A stretch of 64,000 nucleotides of DNA, from the NCBI RefSeq assembly GCF_900108245.1, contig NZ_FNUY01000008.1, positions 228,578 through 292,577 on the forward strand, given 5' to 3'. The translations under genes were made by a program, and so were the position numbers. This DNA is from Allobosea lathyri (GTDB lineage: Bacteria > Pseudomonadota > Alphaproteobacteria > Rhizobiales > Beijerinckiaceae). Position 1 is the first letter of the stretch. Each line of letters begins with the position of its first letter. Below are positions 1 through 8,043 of the stretch, in pieces. The notes beneath the pieces were generated by a model that did no database searches, was not told where the DNA came from, and saw only the letters and a program-made list of their open reading frames with translations.

Positions 1-265
1 CCAACGGCTCTCGCGTCAGCACGAAGAAATGGCTTTCCGGCTTCAGCGGCGGCGCCATGTAGCCGGTCAGGCGCACCCCCTGTCCGCGCAGCGCCGTGAC
101 ACGGTCGGAAAACTGGAAGCCGAGCACGCCGAAGGATTTGTAGAGGCCGTCGAAGGCGATCTGCGCTGGCTCCGCCGCGAAGGCAGGCCCGCAAAGCGTC
201 GCCGCCGCGAGACCCATCAGGGTCACGCGGCGGGTGGTCAGCATTTCCTCGCGTTGCCGTTGCAT
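1..265 (-). CDS. Secreted DUF3299-like protein, partial (N-terminal part)
   Basis: The gene runs off the left edge, so only about 88 N-terminal residues are visible. The ATG at 265 is preceded by AAGGA at a 6-base spacing; a second in-frame ATG lies at 244. Residues 10-12 read T-R-R followed by a hydrophobic stretch ending in AFA, which looks like a Tat-type signal peptide. The mature part contains GVLGF, then GQGVRLTGYMAPPLKPES followed by FFVL. That pattern resembles the DUF3299 family of exported proteins (G..V.l.GYm.P), which sit in cell-envelope operons. The family call is by memory of the motif; the diagnostic C-terminal half is outside the window. Confidence 0.55.
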   Translation of the reverse strand, partial: MQRQREEMLTTRRVTLMGLAAATLCGPAFAAEPAQIAFDGLYKSFGVLGFQFSDRVTALRGQGVRLTGYMAPPLKPESHFFVLTREPL

Positions 266-293
266 CGCTCGTCCTTGTCGGCGGATGGCCGGC

Positions 294-2039
294 TCACTTG
301 CCGCCCAGTGCCAGCGCCTCTGCCATGACGCGGAAAACATAGGTGTTCGGCTTATGGCCGCGGAACTTCTCCGCTCCGGGGCCCATTGCCGTCAGGACGA
401 CGTCGTCGGCGGAATGAACTCCCGTATTCGAGTCGAAGGGCAGGTTGCCGGCCTTGCGCGTGGCCAGCGGCCCCGAGCAATCGGCCTCATTGGCGATGTT
501 GGTCTTGCCGTCGGGGCCCTTCACGGCCGGAACGCGCTCGCCGCCCATGGACGGCCGGCCGATATCGCAGGTGTCCGGATAGGAACCGAAGACCACCGCC
601 AGGCGACGCGAGGTGTCGACATTGGTCGGATAGCCCTGGGCATCGAGCGGGCCGTAATTCGGCGGGACGGATTCGGCGTAGACACCGAGCTTGTCGCGCA
701 GGAGCTGGCCCGGCCGCTCGTCGTCATAGGTTCCGATGATCGAGACCGGATGGGCGTGGTCGGCGACGACGATGATCAGGGTGTCGTTGCGCTCGCCGGC
801 GAAATCCTTGGCGACCTTGACCGCGTTGTCGAGCATGATCGTGTCGAAAACCGAGCGCTCCCAGTCGAGCGAATGACTGTATTTGTCGATGCGGGCCGAC
901 TCGACCATCAGGAAGAAGCCGTCCTCATTGCCCTTCAGCATGTCGATCGCGGCCTTGGTCTGCTCGACCACATCGGGCTGATCCGGGAACTTGCCGGTGC
1001 TGCCTTTCTTGGCCAGGCGCAGATCGAAGGCGCCGTCGATATTGCTGGTGTTGTAGAGCCCGAGCAGCTTCTTGGAGCCGCCGGCGACGGCAGCGTTCAT
1101 CTCGGCCTTGGTGGTGGCGAGGGCGTAGCCGGCGTCCTTGAACTTCGCGATGAAGTCGAGATCGTCGGTGCGCTTGGAGCCCGGAGTCGTCTTGGGCAGG
1201 AAGTTCGGCGAACCGCCGCCCATGATCACGTCGGGCTGCACCTCGTGGAACATCTTGACGATGTCGTTGAAGTCCGAGCGGCGGCGGGTATGCGCCACCA
1301 TCGAAGCCGGGGTCGCATCCTCGATCTCGGAATTGGTGACGACGCCGATCGCCATCTTGTTGCGGCGCTTGATCACTTCCGAGATGGTCTCGACCTTGGG
1401 ATGGTCGAGCGTCAGGGCGTTCTTTGCGCAGTAGACGCCGAGCGCATTGACGCAGGATTTGTGGCCGGTGGTGTAGGCATGGGCCGCATTGGCGCTGTCT
1501 GTCACCACCGAGTCGCTGCCGGAGGTCGAGATCAGCGCCATGTTGGACATGTCGTCCATGGCGAGCTCGCCATTATAGCGGCCTTCTTCCCAGCCCTTGG
1601 ACAGGATGCGCGCCGCGGTGCGGTGGGCGACCGACATGCCGTCGCCGACGAACAGGATCACGTTCCTGGCGCGGCGCGGCTGCGCGGTGGCGAAAACCTC
1701 CCACTTGACCGTCGCCTTGTTGGCACCTTGTGTCGCCTCGACGACATAATTGCCGGCCGGCAGCGTCGCGCCGCGCAGCCACAACGCCGAATGCTTCTGG
1801 CCTTCCTCGCTTTGCATGAAGGTGGTCGGCTTGCCGAAGGTTTCAGCCGCCGGCTTGCCGTTGATCGTGACCGCAACATCGGCCGAGGCGGGCGCGTTCG
1901 GGAATTCGACCTTGAAGTCGAAGCGCGAGCCCTCGAGAATTTCGGCACGGTTGATCGGGTAGATCGTCTGCGCGGCCACTGGGGCTGCTGCGAAGGCGGA
2001 TCCGATTGCTATCGCATGCCAAAGCGTTTTCAGTTGCAT
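294..2039 (-). CDS. Secreted alkaline phosphatase (PhoA superfamily)
   Basis: This 581-residue protein should be a periplasmic phosphomonoesterase releasing phosphate from organic esters. I start it at the ATG at 2039 because GGAGG lies 6 bases upstream, although the frame stays open to 2249. Residues 1-24 form a Sec signal peptide (cut near VAAQ). About 100 residues of beta-rich N-terminal domain follow. The catalytic domain begins at LFVGDGMS (metal-binding D133); T-D-S-A-N-A-A near 180-186 supplies the serine nucleophile (S182). VESARIDKYSHSLD and VVADHAHPVS carry the other zinc ligands. The DSANAA variant of the usual DSAASA suggests a distant PhoA clade. It is transcribed divergently from polyphosphate kinase 2, which fits a phosphate-related neighbourhood. 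Confidence 0.9.
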   Translation of the reverse strand: MQLKTLWHAIAIGSAFAAAPVAAQTIYPINRAEILEGSRFDFKVEFPNAPASADVAVTINGKPAAETFGKPTTFMQSEEGQKHSALWLRGATLPAGNYVVEATQGANKATVKWEVFATAQPRRARNVILFVGDGMSVAHRTAARILSKGWEEGRYNGELAMDDMSNMALISTSGSDSVVTDSANAAHAYTTGHKSCVNALGVYCAKNALTLDHPKVETISEVIKRRNKMAIGVVTNSEIEDATPASMVAHTRRRSDFNDIVKMFHEVQPDVIMGGGSPNFLPKTTPGSKRTDDLDFIAKFKDAGYALATTKAEMNAAVAGGSKKLLGLYNTSNIDGAFDLRLAKKGSTGKFPDQPDVVEQTKAAIDMLKGNEDGFFLMVESARIDKYSHSLDWERSVFDTIMLDNAVKVAKDFAGERNDTLIIVVADHAHPVSIIGTYDDERPGQLLRDKLGVYAESVPPNYGPLDAQGYPTNVDTSRRLAVVFGSYPDTCDIGRPSMGGERVPAVKGPDGKTNIANEADCSGPLATRKAGNLPFDSNTGVHSADDVVLTAMGPGAEKFRGHKPNTYVFRVMAEALALGGK

Positions 2040-2340
2040 CCCCAACCTCCGATGATCCGTGATCCCATGGATGTGATGAGCTAGTTGCAGCCGCGCATGA
2101 CAATATGGCGACGGCTGGCGGTCGATCCGGAGCGAGGCATCCGGCCCCTCGGCCGAACGACAAAAAGGCCCACGATCACCGCAGACGGCGTTCGCGTGCA
2201 GATCAGTTCGCGCGGGGCGTCTGCGGAGGCTCGCGGTGAGCGGCTTCATCGCAACGTCATTCGCAGCGGCGAGATTGCCGGTGGCTGCGTCTTGTCCCGA
2301 TTCTTTCCCTTGAAAATGAAGACTTCAAAGGCCCGCATTC
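2040..2340. other. Divergent intergenic region (phosphatase / PPK2)
   Basis: About 300 bases separate the starts of the phosphatase (minus) and ppk2 (plus), so both promoters should lie here. A single TGTCAT half-site can be read on the minus strand near 2095-2100, but I cannot find the second half-site of a convincing Pho box. The frames that stay open across it have no ribosome-binding signal and overlap both genes, so I see no gene here. Confidence 0.5.
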
Positions 2341-3240
2341 ATGATGAACGATCTGGACCGCATCAAAGCCGAGATCGCCGACAACTTCGACGAAGAACTC
2401 GAACTGCAGCTCGAAGAAGAGCGGATCGACGGCCTCGTTCTGGAAGGTCTTGCTCCGGGCGGTCCTGCGCTGGACCGACGGATCTATTTCCGGGAGCTTT
2501 TTCGGCTTCAGCACGAGCTGGTACGGCTTCAGGACTGGATCCAGTACAAGAAACTCAAGGTGGTCGTTCTCTTCGAGGGGCGCGACTCCGCTGGCAAGGG
2601 CGGCGCCATCAAGCGTGTCACCCAGCGGCTCAATCCGCGGATATGCCGCGTCGTCGCATTGCCCGCACCGACCGAGCGCGAGCGGCATCAATGGTATTTC
2701 CAACGCTATGTGCAGCACTTGCCCACAGCCGGTGAAATGGTGCTGTTCGACCGCAGCTGGTACAATCGCTCCGGTGTCGAGCGTGTCATGGGCTTCTGTA
2801 CGCCCGATGAGCTCGAGGAGTTCTTCCGCTCCGTTCCCGATTTCGAGCACATGCTCGTCCGGTCCGGCATCATCCTGATCAAGTACTGGTTCTCGATCAC
2901 GGATGAGGAGCAGGAGTTCCGCTTTCGCATGCGGATCGAGGATCCCCTGAAGCAATGGAAGCTCTCGCCGATGGACATGGAAAGCCGCGTCCATTGGGAA
3001 GACTATACCCGCGCCAAGGAAGAAATGTTCGACCGCACCCATACGGAGCACGCCCCGTGGTGGGTCGTTCAGGCCGTCGACAAGAAGAGGGCGCGGCTCA
3101 ACTGCATCGCTCACCTGCTCGGCCAGATTCCCTATGAGAGCGTGCCGAAGCAGGAGATCAGCCTGCCCGAACGTGTGCGCAATCCCGACTACACCCGTCG
3201 GACGGTTCCGCCGGAGCTTTACGTTCCCGAGACCTACTGA
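2341..3240 (+). CDS. ppk2: Polyphosphate kinase 2 (PPK2 family)
   Basis: PPK2 enzymes transfer phosphate between polyphosphate and nucleotides, in most cases making NTP or NDP from NDP or NMP at the expense of polyP. The 299-residue length fits a one-domain PPK2. Walker A is G-R-D-S-A-G-K-G (80-87); the Walker B/lid region is MVLFDRSWYNRSGVERVMGF (about 133-152), with the conserved FDRSWYNR block. An acidic coiled N-terminus (DEELELQLEEER) precedes the kinase fold. AAAGG lies 9 bases before the ATG at 2341; an adjacent ATG at 2344 is equally possible. The class (ADP- or GDP/AMP-preferring) cannot be told from sequence reading alone. Confidence 0.93.
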   Translation: MMNDLDRIKAEIADNFDEELELQLEEERIDGLVLEGLAPGGPALDRRIYFRELFRLQHELVRLQDWIQYKKLKVVVLFEGRDSAGKGGAIKRVTQRLNPRICRVVALPAPTERERHQWYFQRYVQHLPTAGEMVLFDRSWYNRSGVERVMGFCTPDELEEFFRSVPDFEHMLVRSGIILIKYWFSITDEEQEFRFRMRIEDPLKQWKLSPMDMESRVHWEDYTRAKEEMFDRTHTEHAPWWVVQAVDKKRARLNCIAHLLGQIPYESVPKQEISLPERVRNPDYTRRTVPPELYVPETY

Positions 3241-3269
3241 GGCTGATCTACTGATCGGCTAAGCGAAAA

Positions 3270-3294
3270 GGCCCGGTCGGAGCGCGACCGGGCC
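3270..3294 (+). terminator. GC-rich hairpin after ppk2
   Basis: A perfect 10-bp stem (GGCCCGGTCG pairing with CGACCGGGCC, loop of 5) starts 30 bases after the ppk2 stop. No U-run follows, so it may be a weak or Rho-assisted terminator, or an RNA-stabilising hairpin. Confidence 0.5.
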
Positions 3295-3429
3295 GAACTG
3301 CTTTGCCGGGCCGGCATCGCCCGGCGTCTCGATGAACCCGAGCATTTCGCGCGCCGCGGCGCCGCGTTAACGGATTACTGACCCAAACAGCCCAGACTCA
3401 TCTGTGATTCGGCAACAAGTGAGATCGAG

Positions 3430-3642
3430 ATGGGTCAAATTCTGCAATTTCGGTTGCCGACGCGCCAAAATGAAGCCAGCAGCGTAGCCAGCCTTGATTT
3501 GCTGTCGGCTGTGGACTTTGCCCTTCGTGATCTTGCCGATATCGCAAGCCACATCACGCTCGATGCGGTCCGCGAGCAGGCCATCGCCTGTCGCCAGATG
3601 CTCGAGGAGGCCTATCAGGCGGAGCTCGACGGGGTGGCCTGA
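3430..3642 (+). CDS. Small hypothetical protein (70 aa)
   Basis: A 70-residue reading frame starts MGQILQF and contains an amphipathic helical C-terminal half (residues 24-66, rich in A, L, E and Q). No signal peptide, membrane segment or known motif is visible. The upstream GTGAGATCGAG is only a weak ribosome-binding match. It lies between ppk2 (same strand, 189 bases upstream) and a convergent cytochrome gene. No function can be assigned. Confidence 0.45.
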   Translation: MGQILQFRLPTRQNEASSVASLDLLSAVDFALRDLADIASHITLDAVREQAIACRQMLEEAYQAELDGVA

Positions 3643-3690
3643 CGCGCTGCCAGGGCATCGGCTCGAAAAGTGGGATGCGGTTGTCGCGAT

Positions 3691-4020
3691 TTAGCGAGGC
3701 GACAGGGCCGCGTAATAAGCTGCCAATGCAACGATTTCGCCGGTCGTCATATCCCGCGCCATGAACCGCATCTCCTTGTGAGCGCGCTTTCCTGAGCGGA
3801 AGGCCAGCATCTGGTTGACGAGATAGCGCTCATTCTGCCCGGCGAGATGCGGCACTTCCGTATCGCGGGCAATGCCGTCATCGCCGTGGCTGGCTGCGCA
3901 TTGCTCGATGAGCGTCTGGCGCGGTTCGGCGATGGCGGGGCCCATCAGCACCACCGCGGCAAGTGCAGTCCAACGGAACATCCGAACGCTTGCGGCTCGC
4001 GTCGGCGAGAGCTGCCTCAT
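3691..4020 (-). CDS. Small c-type cytochrome-like protein with a CxxSH haem motif
   Basis: The 109-residue protein has an N-terminal hydrophobic export signal (about 14-31, ending AIA). A class I cytochrome c-like body follows: LIEQCAASHGDDGIA, then PHLAGQ and YLVNQMLAFRSGKR, with M-R-F-M and a C-terminal EIVALAAYYAAL helix. Known family members have C-x-x-C-H-G; here the second cysteine codon is AGC (Ser), giving C-A-A-S-H. Everything else (PxLAGQ, YLxxQL, IxALAxY) matches the family of cytochrome c553/c4 half-domains. The start overlaps the stop of the upstream gene by 1 base (TGATG), so the two are probably translationally coupled. With one thioether cysteine, haem attachment may be weak or absent. 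Confidence 0.75.
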   Translation of the reverse strand: MRQLSPTRAASVRMFRWTALAAVVLMGPAIAEPRQTLIEQCAASHGDDGIARDTEVPHLAGQNERYLVNQMLAFRSGKRAHKEMRFMARDMTTGEIVALAAYYAALSPR

Positions 4021-4304
4021 CACGAGCCGGTTTCGCTCGGTGTTTTCGCGGCGATGAGATGTTCGGCGGTTGCGATCGCGCGTTCCCGTGCGTCGGGGAA
4101 CGTCATGGCCGCCAGAAGTGCGGGCACCCAGGGCGGAACCGGCACTTCGTCCTGAAGCCATTCGTGCACGCGCTTGATCCGGCCATTGCAGAACAAATCG
4201 GCGAATCGGCCGGCGGTCAGGTTCACATCGTTCAAGCCGAACTGAAACTGAGCTCCATCGATATGCAGAGCCTTGGATTTTGGTATTTCGAGCCGACGGC
4301 TCAT
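4020..4304 (-). CDS. Conserved-looking hypothetical protein (94 aa)
   Basis: I start this at the ATG at 4304, which has AAGGA 9 bases upstream, although the frame stays open to 4517. The 94-residue product begins MSRRLEIPKSKAL, contains LNLTAGRFAD-like and HEWLQDEVPVPPWVPALL stretches, and has no signal peptide or membrane segment. Its stop overlaps the start of the cytochrome-like gene by 1 base, so both probably belong to one transcript. I do not recognise the family. Confidence 0.6.
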   Translation of the reverse strand: MSRRLEIPKSKALHIDGAQFQFGLNDVNLTAGRFADLFCNGRIKRVHEWLQDEVPVPPWVPALLAAMTFPDARERAIATAEHLIAAKTPSETGS

Positions 4305-4535
4305 CGTTCTGGTTCCTTCTGTCCCGGAGTAGGCCCCGCATCTGCTTGGATAGGACTGCGGGTTCCCAGACGTTCCAACCGTGCTCAATAGCATTCTTGT
4401 CCCCCAGACAAGAGCGCTGAGGACACTCCTGGGGTCGGAACCCTGCAATGCGACGCGCGTGCGGCTCGATTGGCCGTCGATCGCCCCTGGGCTGGTCGGC
4501 CTGTCGCCAATGACCAAAAGAGTCCGCCTCGCCGG

Positions 4536-5849
4536 TCAACCCTGCTGAGCGGTGTCTCGCCGACACACTGACAAACTGTTCAGCGTCACGACTTCCACCC
4601 GGTCGCGCCCGGCGCGCTTTGCGACATAGAGCGCTCGATCCGCGGCGAGTTGCATCTCGGCCGGATCCAGAGGGCCGGCCCCCGCGCAGACGCCAACCGA
4701 GATCGTGATCTTGTCGAGCCCGGTCTGGAGGGCGCTCCACGGCAAGGAGGCGACCGCCTGCCTGATCCCGGCGGCAAAGCTTCGCGCTTCCTTCAGGCCG
4801 GTATTGCTCAGGACGACCCCGAATTCCTCCCCGCCGATCCGGGCGACGAGAGCCTTGGCGGCCGGAACGACCGCGGCGATCGCTGCGGCGATGCTGTTCA
4901 GGCAGGCGTCGCCTGCGGGATGGCCGAAGCGGTCGTTGATCGCCTTGAAGTGATCGACATCGACCAGAATGAGGCCCAGCGACTGCTGGCGCGCGGCCTC
5001 TAGGGCGAGGGCATCGGCGAACCGTCGGCGGTTCGCCAGCCCCGTCAGTGCATCGGTCGTCGCCAGGCGCGACAGCTCGGCATTCGCTCGCCGCAGCGCC
5101 TCCTGCGCCTCCAGGATCTCCTGTTGCTGACGCTTGTTGGCGGTGATGTCGGCATGCGTGAAATAGCCAAGCCCGTCATCGGCGTGACGGACGATCACGC
5201 GCCGCCAGCGATTGCCGGGAAGCTCGACCTCGAACGGGGCGCCATCATAGCGGAGCCCATTGCGGATCGTGGCCCGCAGCGCACCGGTTGAGGGGCCAAA
5301 CCGCCAAGCTTCCGCAATGATCTCGTCGAGGGTCAAACCGACGATCACGCGATCATGTGGGATGTCGTAGAGGCGGCGAAACTCGGCATTGGTCGCCAGG
5401 ATGCGGTCGTCGGCGCTGAGAATGGTCGCGCCGTCGGGAATATACTCAAGCGCATCGAAGACCGGTGCCGGTTGCCGCGTGGTGGCGCCTTCAAGAACGA
5501 TCTGCTGCCAGAGGCGCAGGCGGCTGCCGCCTGGCGCCTCCAGCGAGGAAACGCGAAGGCGGCGGTGCCGGTGCGTGAATTCATAGGGCTGCGTCTGGTT
5601 CTGATGCCGGGCAATCCCTTCGGCGACATAGCGCTCGATCTCGCAAACTTCATCGGCGCCGAGCCGGCCCCGATAGAAGCGCCGCAGATTTTCCGCATAG
5701 GGTTCGCCGACATGAACATGGGCGGCGTGCTCGGGGAAAAATTCGGTGAACGTGCGGTTCCAGGCGGTGGTGCGATGCTCCAGGTCAAATTCGCACGCTG
5801 CGATACCAAGCGCGTCAAGAGAGTCGCATAGGTATGCCGTCAGGATCAT
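4536..5849 (-). CDS. PAS-GGDEF diguanylate cyclase
   Basis: The product (437 aa from the ATG at 5849) should make cyclic di-GMP in the cytoplasm. Residues about 10-120 form a PAS-like sensor region. A second PAS_7-type module spans about 130-240 (NAEFRRLYDIP, then RHADDGLGYFTHADITANK), followed by a short coiled linker (240-262). The GGDEF domain occupies about 263-425: DALTGLANRR, DVDHFKAINDRFGH and the active-site loop G-G-E-E-F at 339-343. The usual RxxD inhibitory site five residues before the loop is absent (A-A-K-A), so product inhibition is probably lost. No membrane segments are seen. The frame extends upstream to a TTG at 5978, but the ATG at 5849 gives the usual PAS start; its ribosome-binding site is weak. 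Confidence 0.88.
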   Translation of the reverse strand: MILTAYLCDSLDALGIAACEFDLEHRTTAWNRTFTEFFPEHAAHVHVGEPYAENLRRFYRGRLGADEVCEIERYVAEGIARHQNQTQPYEFTHRHRRLRVSSLEAPGGSRLRLWQQIVLEGATTRQPAPVFDALEYIPDGATILSADDRILATNAEFRRLYDIPHDRVIVGLTLDEIIAEAWRFGPSTGALRATIRNGLRYDGAPFEVELPGNRWRRVIVRHADDGLGYFTHADITANKRQQQEILEAQEALRRANAELSRLATTDALTGLANRRRFADALALEAARQQSLGLILVDVDHFKAINDRFGHPAGDACLNSIAAAIAAVVPAAKALVARIGGEEFGVVLSNTGLKEARSFAAGIRQAVASLPWSALQTGLDKITISVGVCAGAGPLDPAEMQLAADRALYVAKRAGRDRVEVVTLNSLSVCRRDTAQQG

Positions 5850-6019
5850 ACGTCTTTGGTAGGCGCGGTCTGTTAACAAGACGTATCGGCGGAACGCTGG
5901 AATAGAAGGCGGTCGGCCGGACGTCAGTATCCGCCCAGCGATTTCTGCGTCATGTCGTACCGGAAGCCGCGATCGCAAGCGTTGTCGATCAGTTTTTATT
6001 CAAATGGAATCCGGTGCGC

Positions 6020-6796
6020 TCAGTACTTGATCACGCCAAAGCGCCTGAAGGCATCGTGGATGCGGTCGGCATAGGCGTTGAAGCTCGGATAATCGCCGAG
6101 ATGGGCCGGACGCGGGCGGGGCAGCTCGATCGCGATCTCGTCGACGACACGACCGGGCGTCGGCGACATCACCAGCACGCGGTCGGAGAGACCGATCGCT
6201 TCATCGATCGAATGGGTGATGAAGACGACGGTCTTGCCGGTCTCCAGCCAGAGCATTTCGAGGTCGTGGCGGATCTGCGTGCGGGTGATCGCATCGAGCG
6301 CACCGAAGGGCTCGTCCATCATCAGTACGGACGGGTCGTGGATCAGCGCACGCGCGATCGAGACGCGCTGGCGCATGCCGCCCGAAAGCTGCTTGGGATA
6401 GCGGTCGACCGCATGGCTGATGCCGAGTTTGGCGAAAAGCTCGAGTGCCCGTTCGCGCGCCGGACCCAGCGGCAGGCCGCGGATCTCCGCCTGCAGCATG
6501 ACGTTCTCAAGCGCCGTCCGGAATTCCAGCAGCAGATGGTCCTGGAAGACGATGCCGATATCGGTCAGCGGCGAGGTCAGCGCCTTGCCGTTGACGAGAA
6601 GCTCGCCCTGGCTGATCGGAATCAGCCCGGCGGCCATCAGCATGAACGTGCTCTTGCCGCAGCCGGAGGGGCCGATCAGGCTGACGAATTCGCCGCTCTT
6701 GATGTTGAGGGTGAGGCCATCGACGGCAGTGAAGCCGCCGAAGGTCTTGATCACGCCGCGTCCTTCGATGGAGGCGGCGGAGGTGGCTGGGGTCAT
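6020..6796 (-). CDS. ABC importer ATP-binding protein (nitrate/sulfonate/taurine type)
   Basis: A 258-residue ATPase that powers uptake through the permease at 8044-8856. Walker A G-P-S-G-C-G-K-S-T is at 42-50, Q-loop VFQDHLLL near 83-90, signature LSGGMRQR at 137-144, Walker B VLMMDEP at 157-163 and switch His in ITHSIDEA. It belongs to the SsuB/TauB/NrtD-like branch. An upstream in-frame ATG at 6826 lies inside the palindromic repeat at 6821-6931, so I prefer the start at 6796. It is the last gene of the IclR-permease-SBP-ATPase operon. Confidence 0.9.
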   Translation of the reverse strand: MTPATSAASIEGRGVIKTFGGFTAVDGLTLNIKSGEFVSLIGPSGCGKSTFMLMAAGLIPISQGELLVNGKALTSPLTDIGIVFQDHLLLEFRTALENVMLQAEIRGLPLGPARERALELFAKLGISHAVDRYPKQLSGGMRQRVSIARALIHDPSVLMMDEPFGALDAITRTQIRHDLEMLWLETGKTVVFITHSIDEAIGLSDRVLVMSPTPGRVVDEIAIELPRPRPAHLGDYPSFNAYADRIHDAFRRFGVIKY

Positions 6797-6820
6797 AATC
6801 GTGTCTTTCGCAGGAAACGC

Positions 6821-6931
6821 GGTCATCCCGGGGGACCGAAGGTCCACCCGGGATCCATTCCCCGACCTTTCTGAGAGGCGGTCTGGAATGGATCCCGGGT
6901 CTGCGCTTCGCTACGCCCGGGACGACGGCGC
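6821..6931. repeat. Palindromic intergenic repeat, copy 1
   Basis: The element starts GGTCATCCCGGGGGACCG and ends CCCGGGACGACGGCG, with an internal inverted pair around GGATCCATTCC / GGAATGGATCC. It belongs to the same family as copies at 14235, 26705, 30063 and 47162. It lies within the ABC operon, between the SBP stop and the ATPase start, where it could act as a transcript-processing or stabilising hairpin. Confidence 0.75.
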
Positions 6932-6966
6932 GCTTTGGTTTACCGACGTCGAAACCGGAAGAACTG

Positions 6967-7959
6967 CTACGAACAGGCCGGAGCCGAGGCCGGGAGCAGC
7001 TCGGTCGTGTAGTAATCGGTGATCGGCTTGTCCTTGGGCAGGCCGAGATATTGCGTCAGCAGGTCGAAGCTTACGGTCCAGTTCTTCTCGGGCACCTTGC
7101 CGAGCGAGGCCGCGCCCGGGGCGCAGAGCAGCTTGTTGACGACATCGAACTGGGCGAGCACCTGCGCCTTCTTCACCGAAGGGAATTGCGCGACGACCGC
7201 ATCGGCGGCAGCGTCGGGGTTCTTGCGTGCCGCATCCCAGCCCTGCAGGCTGACTTCGATGAACTTCTTGTAGAGCTCGGCATCGGCCTTGATCTTGTCG
7301 TCGCGGGCGATGATCGAGAGGCCGACGGTGGGCACGCCGACATCGCGGTAGAAGATGTCGCGCACTTTGAAGCCGCGCTCGCGGATCTGGATGGAGTGGA
7401 AATCGGCGCCGCCGAGGATCGCGTCGACCTTCTTCTCGAGCAGAGCGCCGACGAAGGCGCCGGGATCGATATTGATGACGTCGACCTTGCTCTTGTCGAT
7501 CTGGTTGGTGGCGAGGATCGCGTCGAGCAGCGTCGTCTGCGCCGTGCCGGGCTGAACCGCGAGCTTCTTGCCGATCAGGTCCTTGGGAGAGCTGATGCCG
7601 GTCTCTTCCAGCGAGATGATGGCGAAGCCATTGGTCTGGAGCACCGGCGCGATGATCTTCACCGGTGCGCCCTTGGTGCGCAGCTGCATCGCGGCGGGCG
7701 CGTCGGCAAAGCCGATATCGGTCTGTCCCGTCGCGACCATCTGCGCGGTCGTGCCCGAGCCCTTGCCTTCTTCGATCGTCAGGTTGATCCCGGCCTTCTC
7801 ATAGAGGCCGAGCTGCTTGGCCATCATGAACCCGGCATTGGGCGCCGCCGCCAGGAAGTTCAGCGTGATCTTCATCGGCTTGCCCGCGCCTTGCGCGAAG
7901 GCCGTCGTCGCGCTCAGCGCCAGCATGGCTGCGGTGGTAATCAGCGTGCGTCTGTTCAT
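6967..7959 (-). CDS. ABC importer substrate-binding protein (NMT1/SsuA-like)
   Basis: A 330-residue periplasmic binding protein. Residues 1-22 form a Sec signal peptide (MNRRTLITTAAML...AFA). The mature protein shows the NMT1/THI5-like fold pattern: ITLNFLAAAPNAGFMMAKQLGLYEKAGI, EGKGSGTTAQMVATGQTDIGFADA, and later VQPGTAQTTLLDAIL. A GGGAGGACACC stretch precedes the ATG at 7959. The ligand is unknown. The family includes sulfonate, nitrate, taurine and thiamine-precursor binders. The IclR control and the divergent SDR and EthD-like genes suggest a small organic catabolite rather than thiamine. Confidence 0.88.
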   Translation of the reverse strand: MNRRTLITTAAMLALSATTAFAQGAGKPMKITLNFLAAAPNAGFMMAKQLGLYEKAGINLTIEEGKGSGTTAQMVATGQTDIGFADAPAAMQLRTKGAPVKIIAPVLQTNGFAIISLEETGISSPKDLIGKKLAVQPGTAQTTLLDAILATNQIDKSKVDVINIDPGAFVGALLEKKVDAILGGADFHSIQIRERGFKVRDIFYRDVGVPTVGLSIIARDDKIKADAELYKKFIEVSLQGWDAARKNPDAAADAVVAQFPSVKKAQVLAQFDVVNKLLCAPGAASLGKVPEKNWTVSFDLLTQYLGLPKDKPITDYYTTELLPASAPACS

Positions 7960-8043
7960 GGTGTCCTCCCGAATTCCCGGTTTCTCCGGGTTGATGGTTG
8001 CATTCGAATTCAGCCTTCGCGTTCTGCTTTCGCACGCGCTGCC

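Noticed and set aside
2040..2340. Pho box in front of the alkaline phosphatase
   Set aside because: Only one TGTCAT half-site was found near 2095-2100; a Pho box needs two at fixed spacing.
3691..4740. A single 349-residue protein from the long minus-strand frame
   Set aside because: Only the C-terminal 109 residues show a family (cytochrome-like); the upstream part is another frame of the 94-aa gene and of the GGDEF gene.
6967..7959. Thiamine-precursor binding protein (ThiY-like)
   Set aside because: The fold family fits, and a thi operon is 3.4 kb away, but no riboswitch precedes this operon, and IclR control with an SDR points to another substrate.
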